From Desulfovibrio sp. (GTDB lineage Bacteria > Desulfobacterota > Desulfovibrionia > Desulfovibrionales > Desulfovibrionaceae): a DNA stretch of 37,796 nt. Positions within the stretch are counted from its first letter, which is position 1; every line of letters starts with the position of its first letter. The DNA is taken from positions 1-37,796 of the forward strand of contig JAILPJ010000015.1 in assembly GCA_024699605.1 (NCBI GenBank). Reading direction: 5' to 3'. The notes below the pieces were generated by a model. The model ran no database searches. It was not told the DNA's origin and saw only the letters and a list, made by a program, of their open reading frames with translations. A program made the translations under genes and the position numbers. Shown here one piece after another: positions 36,941 through 37,796 of this stretch.

Positions 36941-37213
36941 TTATTGTTGTACAGGATTTTGGGGATTGTTGGGATCTGTGTTTTGGGTAGGGGCTGGTGC
37001 GTCGAGAGACGATATGAAGGGTTTGACGTTTTCATTCCAGCTGTCGACGACGCCATGATAGCCACCGCTGATAGCTCCCCAGATACCGCGTGCTGCCAGG
37101 AAGAAAAGTGAGAAGAAAAAGATGATGCCAGTCACTACGGCATGGCGATAATGCCATGCTTCAGTTTTGTATGAAGTTTCTGTCAGCATGTTTTGTGCAG
37201 ATACTTCGGCCAT
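36941..37213 (-). CDS. Small single-span membrane protein of unknown function
   Basis: A 90-residue protein with one membrane segment at about residues 24-42 (AVVTGIIFFFSLFFLAARG), a Trp/Tyr-containing juxtamembrane part (GIWGAISGGYHGVVDSWNENVKPF) and a Pro/Asn/Gln-rich tail ending NPVQQ. GGAG-like sequence lies about 10 nt before the ATG at 37213. I recognise no family. It runs toward the 21-bp inverted-repeat element, which begins 18 nt after its stop. Confidence 0.6.
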   Translation of the reverse strand: MAEVSAQNMLTETSYKTEAWHYRHAVVTGIIFFFSLFFLAARGIWGAISGGYHGVVDSWNENVKPFISSLDAPAPTQNTDPNNPQNPVQQ

Positions 37214-37796
37214 GACCTACTCCAATGTTGACGTTAAAAAGACGACATTCTGCCCTTGGTTATGAGAGACGCTGCGAAGCGAGAGCAAATTGAGAAAAGG
37301 GTCCGACGCGAGGGACCGTATTTCAATGGAATTGCTTAGCGTACGACACGTTGCTGCTGGATTCTGGCACGAGAAACTGAGCTTCCCGTTTCGTAGGCCA
37401 AGGTTTTTGCTTTGGCTTTGAAAGATTGTCCATCGGGAAGCGCTATGGTCTGGATTTGTATCCTCATAGACGGAAAGCCAATGTAAGATAACAGATGAAC
37501 ATCTGATAAGCAATGTCAAAAATCGGACCGGAAGCCACTGACAGGGATTTTGAAGCCGGCGAATTGCTTCCTGCCAGATGATCGTGAAGACGAAGATCCG
37601 AAGCCTGAGTTGTCTGGCGATGTTTGCGGGGCTTGAGCAGAAAAAATCGCAAAAGGAAAAAAAGTGCTTGACGGGGAGGAGAAAAAAGCGCATATCTCCG
37701 TGTCGCGCCAAGTGCAAGCGAGGCCGTGGGAACTGAGAGTATTTGCCAAAGAAATTTTCTGACGAAAAAAACTTTTGGGAAATGAAAAAAAGTTCT
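37214..37796. other. Right-end region without a supportable gene
   Basis: About 580 bases. Minus-strand reading frames exist, the longest about 166 codons from a TTG, but they lack good ribosome sites, are rich in Phe, Cys, Arg and Ser, and show no family features. Only a small dyad, GGTCC/GGACC near 37300-37318, was seen. The region may hold the promoter and leader of the small gene at 36941. Confidence 0.4.

Noticed and set aside
37217-37717. 166-codon minus-strand frame at the right end
   Set aside because: TTG start, no ribosome site, odd composition and no recognisable domain; the region is left as non-coding.

Overview
The window looks like chromosomal DNA of a sulfate-reducing Desulfovibrionaceae-type bacterium. 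This is inferred from gene content and neighbourhood (ilvBNC, tig-clpP-clpX-lon, tatBC next to his genes, guaBA, and a sigma-54 activator divergent from a TSUP-transporter operon) and from protein flavour, not from a database search. Most of it is housekeeping sequence. I see no tRNA, rRNA, CRISPR array, phage or complete insertion sequence.

Layout. 1-7131: the 3' part of an AAA-ATPase-like/PD-(D/E)XK protein, a Tat-exported DUF362 protein, a BMP-family periplasmic binding protein (minus strand), a 990-residue membrane protein of unrecognised family, and a HAD phosphatase. 7165-11298: an operon of yggT, a DUF465 gene, ilvB, ilvN and ilvC for branched-chain amino acid synthesis, with a hairpin between ilvN and ilvC. 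11336-17556: the protein quality-control block tig-clpP-clpX-lon, with structured spacers before clpX and before lon. 17671-21380 (minus): tatB-tatC-hisB-lipoprotein-hisA, tightly coupled and with its own plausible promoter. 21531-24732 (minus): guaB-guaA for GMP synthesis. 25040-27808: an unknown anchored protein translationally coupled to cobU, then a small exported protein.

27796-36360 is the most interesting part. A minus-strand operon encodes a membrane-bound sigma-54 activator with a periplasmic Cache-like sensor, a PEP-synthase-like protein whose PEP/pyruvate barrel is replaced by an unrecognised C-terminal domain, and an MFS transporter. Divergent from it is an operon for a small membrane protein, a TauE/SafE (TSUP) transporter and a lipoprotein. 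The intergenic region carries a near-ideal sigma-54 promoter facing the transporter operon, and a perfect 14-bp palindrome that overlaps the -10 of a sigma-70-like promoter facing the regulator operon. This reads as a self-contained sensing, transport and phosphotransfer module whose substrate I cannot name.

36375-37796: two small membrane proteins flank a 73-bp element bounded by perfect 21-bp inverted repeats. The last ~580 bases hold no gene I can support.
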